From NCBI GenBank assembly GCA_914767715.1, contig OU612073.1, positions 20,150,001-20,214,000 of the forward strand: a DNA stretch of 64,000 nt, read 5' to 3'. The translations under genes and the position numbers were made by a program. The notes below the pieces were generated by a model. It saw nothing but the letters and a program-made list of their open reading frames with translations. It was not told the DNA's origin and made no database searches. Below, in pieces: positions 60,690-64,000 of this stretch (positions are counted from its first letter, which is position 1; every line of letters begins with the position of its first letter). This DNA comes from Membranipora membranacea (lineage: Eukaryota; Bryozoa; Gymnolaemata; Cheilostomatida; Membraniporidae).

Positions 60690-62290
60690 GTGATTATCAT
60701 AGACATAAAGATTGATACAGAATAGATGCCGAGCGAACATCTGTCACATCTTACAGACTATAACCCATAATACCGGTTCTCATTTTGTAGCTGAGTTGTT
60801 GTGGAGACGGGCAGAAGAACGATAACCTTATTAGTCAGATGACCCATTAATATGTATCACTGCTGTCTCAAAGATTCCTGTGAGAGTATGAGGGTATGTA
60901 TTTCTTACATTATCTGTGTAAAAGCTGTGATATTGGGATTTTCACCTTAGTGATTGTAGCAAATCTTCACTCTTATTATCACTGTCAGGCAGAAATTAAT
61001 GCTGAGCTGGTGATTTCTTATTCCTTATCTACTGAAATATGACCGTAGATCAGACTCAAGTTTGTTACTAAGCAGGATAGAACTCAGCAAGGTAGCACAG
61101 GGTGTGAATATTCTTGTTTAAAACTATCTGACTCAAACCACTGCTGACACAGCCGGGCTTTAAAGGTACCTTTAAAATCTAGCCGAGATCCGACACTAAT
61201 GTTGGATCTCGGCTAGATTTTAAAGGCACCTGACTGGTCAACAACAACATTTGTCATCACTAATGGTGGATGCCTGGGGAAGAAGATACTCCCTGCATTT
61301 TGAGAGCTCATATAACTCCATTCAAAGCTACTGGCTAGATGTTTTGATGCCACAACTCTCTATTTAAATTTTTGACTGATATTTATGCTGGGCAAAGCAT
61401 AGCTGTGGCAGCAGTGGTTTAAGTCCTTATTTCTCCTGTTGGTTATTGTAAGATTACTAGCTTGCTGTAAACAAGACTGAAGACTTATGCACCCCTGACC
61501 CCTCACATGCAAAATTTATGTCCTACTCGCATTTATGAGTACAACAACCATCTGGCCAACAAAGAATTGAGCTATCTTTATTCCTCGTATTGAAGATACT
61601 CTGAATGGCTTAAAATAATTATTTCCGTAGCTCTGCGGTGAATTTGTAACAAAAAATTCTATTTTGAGGAGTTTAATACCAGACTATTTACATGTGTGCA
61701 ACGAAAAGGAAATTATAATGAACTTATATGTCTTCTCATAAACAGCCAACTGTGCTTCTCTGCCTCATTCTCCTAAAATAAAAACAGAAGCAGATTACTA
61801 AAAGATCTAAACTGGGTATTCAGATGACACAAAAGTGGCTATTGACCAGGTACCACTACAGTATATGATGTCCATAAGTGAGATAATGAGATGTCTGAAC
61901 TAGCTGACAAAACGATGTTAATACCATTGTTTGCATGTCGAAATGTGAAACCCTTGGGATATTATTTTGAAATCTAATATCATCAAGATGACAATATTAA
62001 TGTTTTTAAATTTTTGTCATTTTGAGACCTAAATTATAATTTAGTCTGTGCTTATATTTTTGAGTTCCTTTTGGGCTCTAGTTGATGACATATTATTTGG
62101 TGACACATTGGCACATATGAACTTAGTATAATTGTTTATTCAATATTTTAGTAAAGTCAAGGAGTCAAGAAGAAGTCAGGAGACAACAGTTGTCACAAGT
62201 ATGATTTAAAGCTACCCCCTTCCTATCGTGACCCTTATAATCTGATTCTTTAACTACTGAGCCATCGGGCCAGCTTACAAGGTATGGGAG
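60690..62290. repeat. Segmental duplication, right copy (3' flank of gene F)
   Basis: Paralogous with 24950-26280. Matching blocks keep order and spacing roughly. The 61165-61230 hairpin has no counterpart in the left copy and looks like a later insertion. Confidence 0.7.
61165..61230. repeat. 27-bp hairpin (GGTACCTTTAAAATCTAGCC arms)
   Basis: Arms 61165-61191 and 61204-61230 are complementary with one mismatch and a 12-nt loop. Confidence 0.9.
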
Positions 62291-62291
62291 A

Positions 62292-63705
62292 TTAACTATA
62301 GCATTCATTGATGGAACAGGAAGGGCAACTTGCAAAATTAAGTTACGTAGTTTTAATTGCCTGTAGAGCAGACTAAAAAATCCCTGTCAATATTAATTGG
62401 TTTCTTACCTCCCAAACCGTTGGATTCTATTTCTAAATTGCCTCACCAGATGACTTGCCCCTGATCTCTTCTGTGTCCTGCAAAAGAAAAAAGCTACTCC
62501 TTAATCAATGAACATCAGTTGACTCCTTTTAAGCTTGGTGGAGCAAATTCAGTGAAGCAACGTGTTTTGTTTTTGATTTATTGTGGAGCTATTTTGAGAA
62601 AATTTCCTCGTGACCAGCAATAGAGAGAGAAAATTGATGTAAACAGATAAAAACCTGTTTGCTTAATCATGAAGAGTTTCTTGTTGTACAACAACAATGT
62701 GCAACAAGTCTGCATGATTCCAAAACTCTAAGATTGGGAAGTTGCTGCCATTTAAAGATTGTTTGTTGTCCATAGTGAAAATAAAAGTTATAGGATATCT
62801 TACATGCCGCTCCCCACAATAACGGTGTTCAAACTTTCCAATGTTACATCCCCATCCCCACACGCACTCACACTCATCTAAAATATTTCATTGCACCATT
62901 TAGAGGATTATCAGTATGGTGACTTAACCTGATGCCATAAGAAAGGAGGGTAATATGATGGAACAAGACAATCACAACAAATGGCTCTGTCTGTTCGATC
63001 CGAGATTATGAACTCCCAGTATACAAGTGAGACCTTTCATTCCATGATCAATTATTTTAATCATTTAACAAAACTGCATTACTCCTTCAGATATGGACTG
63101 CGGTGGTAAAAATCCTCCATTGACATTTAATTTCAATAGTAAGGTTTGGTATATGATGATGAAATGATGAAATAAGAAGAAGAGAAATTTGTTTTTACCT
63201 CCTCGATCATATTACCATCTTCCGCTCCGCTCCTCTGCCAAATATCTTCCCCTCTTTTCCTCCCCATCAGCTTCCTATACATAATGATTAATACCAGTTT
63301 AACATAGATCCATGTCGTATGTGATGTGATATCCGAATGTTTGAGAATTGGTCATAGTGATTTTGATGAGATTATCACCTGATCTCTCTCAGTGGATGTG
63401 TACCGATCATAGCAGACCACGGCTCTGCAGGGAAGCTATCATTGGACGGCCAAGTGTCCTTGACCAATAACTTTTCAATACCTCTAATTTGAAAGCAACC
63501 TAAAACTTCGATAATCTATTGCATTGTGTGAGTTAAAAGCAACTAAAATCATTCTTTTTCACCATTATGTCATGCCATGTTTGTATGTAAGTTTTGCACT
63601 CCAAGTTGCACAAAATGATGAGGACTGAATTCAAGCAGTTTTATTACTTACAGTATTCATGCCCATTTCCCTGTACAACTTTTCTTCTTTAACACACGCA
63701 GCCAT
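62292..63705 (-). CDS. Gene F: 3' half of a gene A paralog (5' end outside window)
   Basis: Exons 63705-63652, 63274-63199, 62877-62804, 62477-62409 and 62328-62292 match the end of gene A in order. The first reads AACVKEEKLYREMGMNT and keeps a good GTAAGT donor. The second needs its acceptor 4 nt inside (GAAG then CTG) to stay open (LMGRKRGEDIWQRSGAEDGN). The third (CGDGDVTLESLNTVIVGSG) splits a codon AT/G exactly as gene A splits AT/C. The fourth is basic (TQKRSGASHLV, FRNRIQRFG), paralog of gene A's TRKRSGPRGLV exon. The end differs: SCPSCSINECYS, Cys-rich, where A has SWLPLP. The sequence at 63960 onwards matches 28010-28035, so the gene continues past the window edge. Confidence 0.6.
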
Positions 63706-64000
63706 CTGAAATGTAGATATATGCTTTTGGATGATATTTTGTGTACAAATATTTCAAATGAGCCAACCCAATGCCAAACACTGTCAGCAAGCATGTCTGA
63801 ACTGAAGAAGCCAATAGGGAGGTATGCAAACATTTCACTGTCAAGCTGAGACTGATTTGGAATAATAAATTATTACATTCTGGGAATACCAAACCGATAC
63901 ACAATAGTATAGATGATTGAATATACCATATAATGTATCAAAATTATTTCAAGGGAAATTGTAATCTGCTGTCTGCACGAGGGTAAGTAACTCCGGATGT

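Overview
This is a eukaryotic, almost certainly metazoan, window, probably from a marine or aquatic invertebrate. It is AT-rich. Genes are split into many short exons with GT-AG introns of a few hundred bases, and transposon debris is dense: LINE reverse transcriptases of several kinds, Ty3/gypsy pieces, SINEs and foldback MITEs. The species cannot be named from the sequence. There is no operon-like structure. Most long open frames are by-products of repeats, so the gene models below were built by reading exons and splice sites by eye.

Layout. 0-10.9 kb is a transposon nest. An L1/Tx1-like LINE on the + strand survives in pieces (zinc knuckles about 1.66-1.9 kb, endonuclease start 2.58 kb, reverse transcriptase 5.18-5.95 kb, probable C-terminus 8.86 kb). 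It is interrupted by a CR1/L2-like LINE on the - strand, tandem tRNA-derived SINEs and an unrecognised Cys-containing open frame. A MITE with TTATAA target duplication lies at 0.48-0.84 kb and another foldback element at 10.6 kb. 13.1-21.17 kb is one composite satellite: a 20-bp degenerate array, then about 103 copies of a 10-bp unit, 64 copies of a 42-bp unit, 5 of a 61-bp unit, 17 of a 50-bp unit and 22 of the 61-bp unit again. Neighbouring units share a core. 21-24.9 kb holds inverted repeats and little else.

24.9-36.9 kb and 47-64 kb carry several copies of a previously unnamed gene family on the - strand. The best copy (gene A, 32523 to 26285) splices cleanly into about 313 residues: an N-terminal membrane segment, a long charged coiled-coil rod, an acidic part and a basic C-terminus. 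Other copies are the 3' half of gene F (63.7-62.3 kb, running off the window), a decaying copy E (54.5-48.8 kb), fragment C (36.9-35.3 kb, invaded by U2-derived SINEs) and fragment D2 (48.5-47.9 kb). The flanks of A and F are also paralogous, so these are segmental duplications. Gene A itself contains a fresh 530-bp tandem duplication that doubles one in-frame exon.

Between the copies lie two further unrecognised multi-exon genes on the - strand (41.4-37.9 kb and 56.3-54.5 kb), Ty3/gypsy gag, RT and integrase pieces, a duplicated DDE-integrase-like piece (44.1-44.7 kb), a non-LTR RT (57.0-57.5 kb) and several perfect hairpins or MITEs (43.6, 59.4, 61.2 kb). The most notable observations are the modular satellite with its polarity flip, the U2 snRNA-headed SINE family with clear target-site duplications, and the duplicating membrane coiled-coil gene family.
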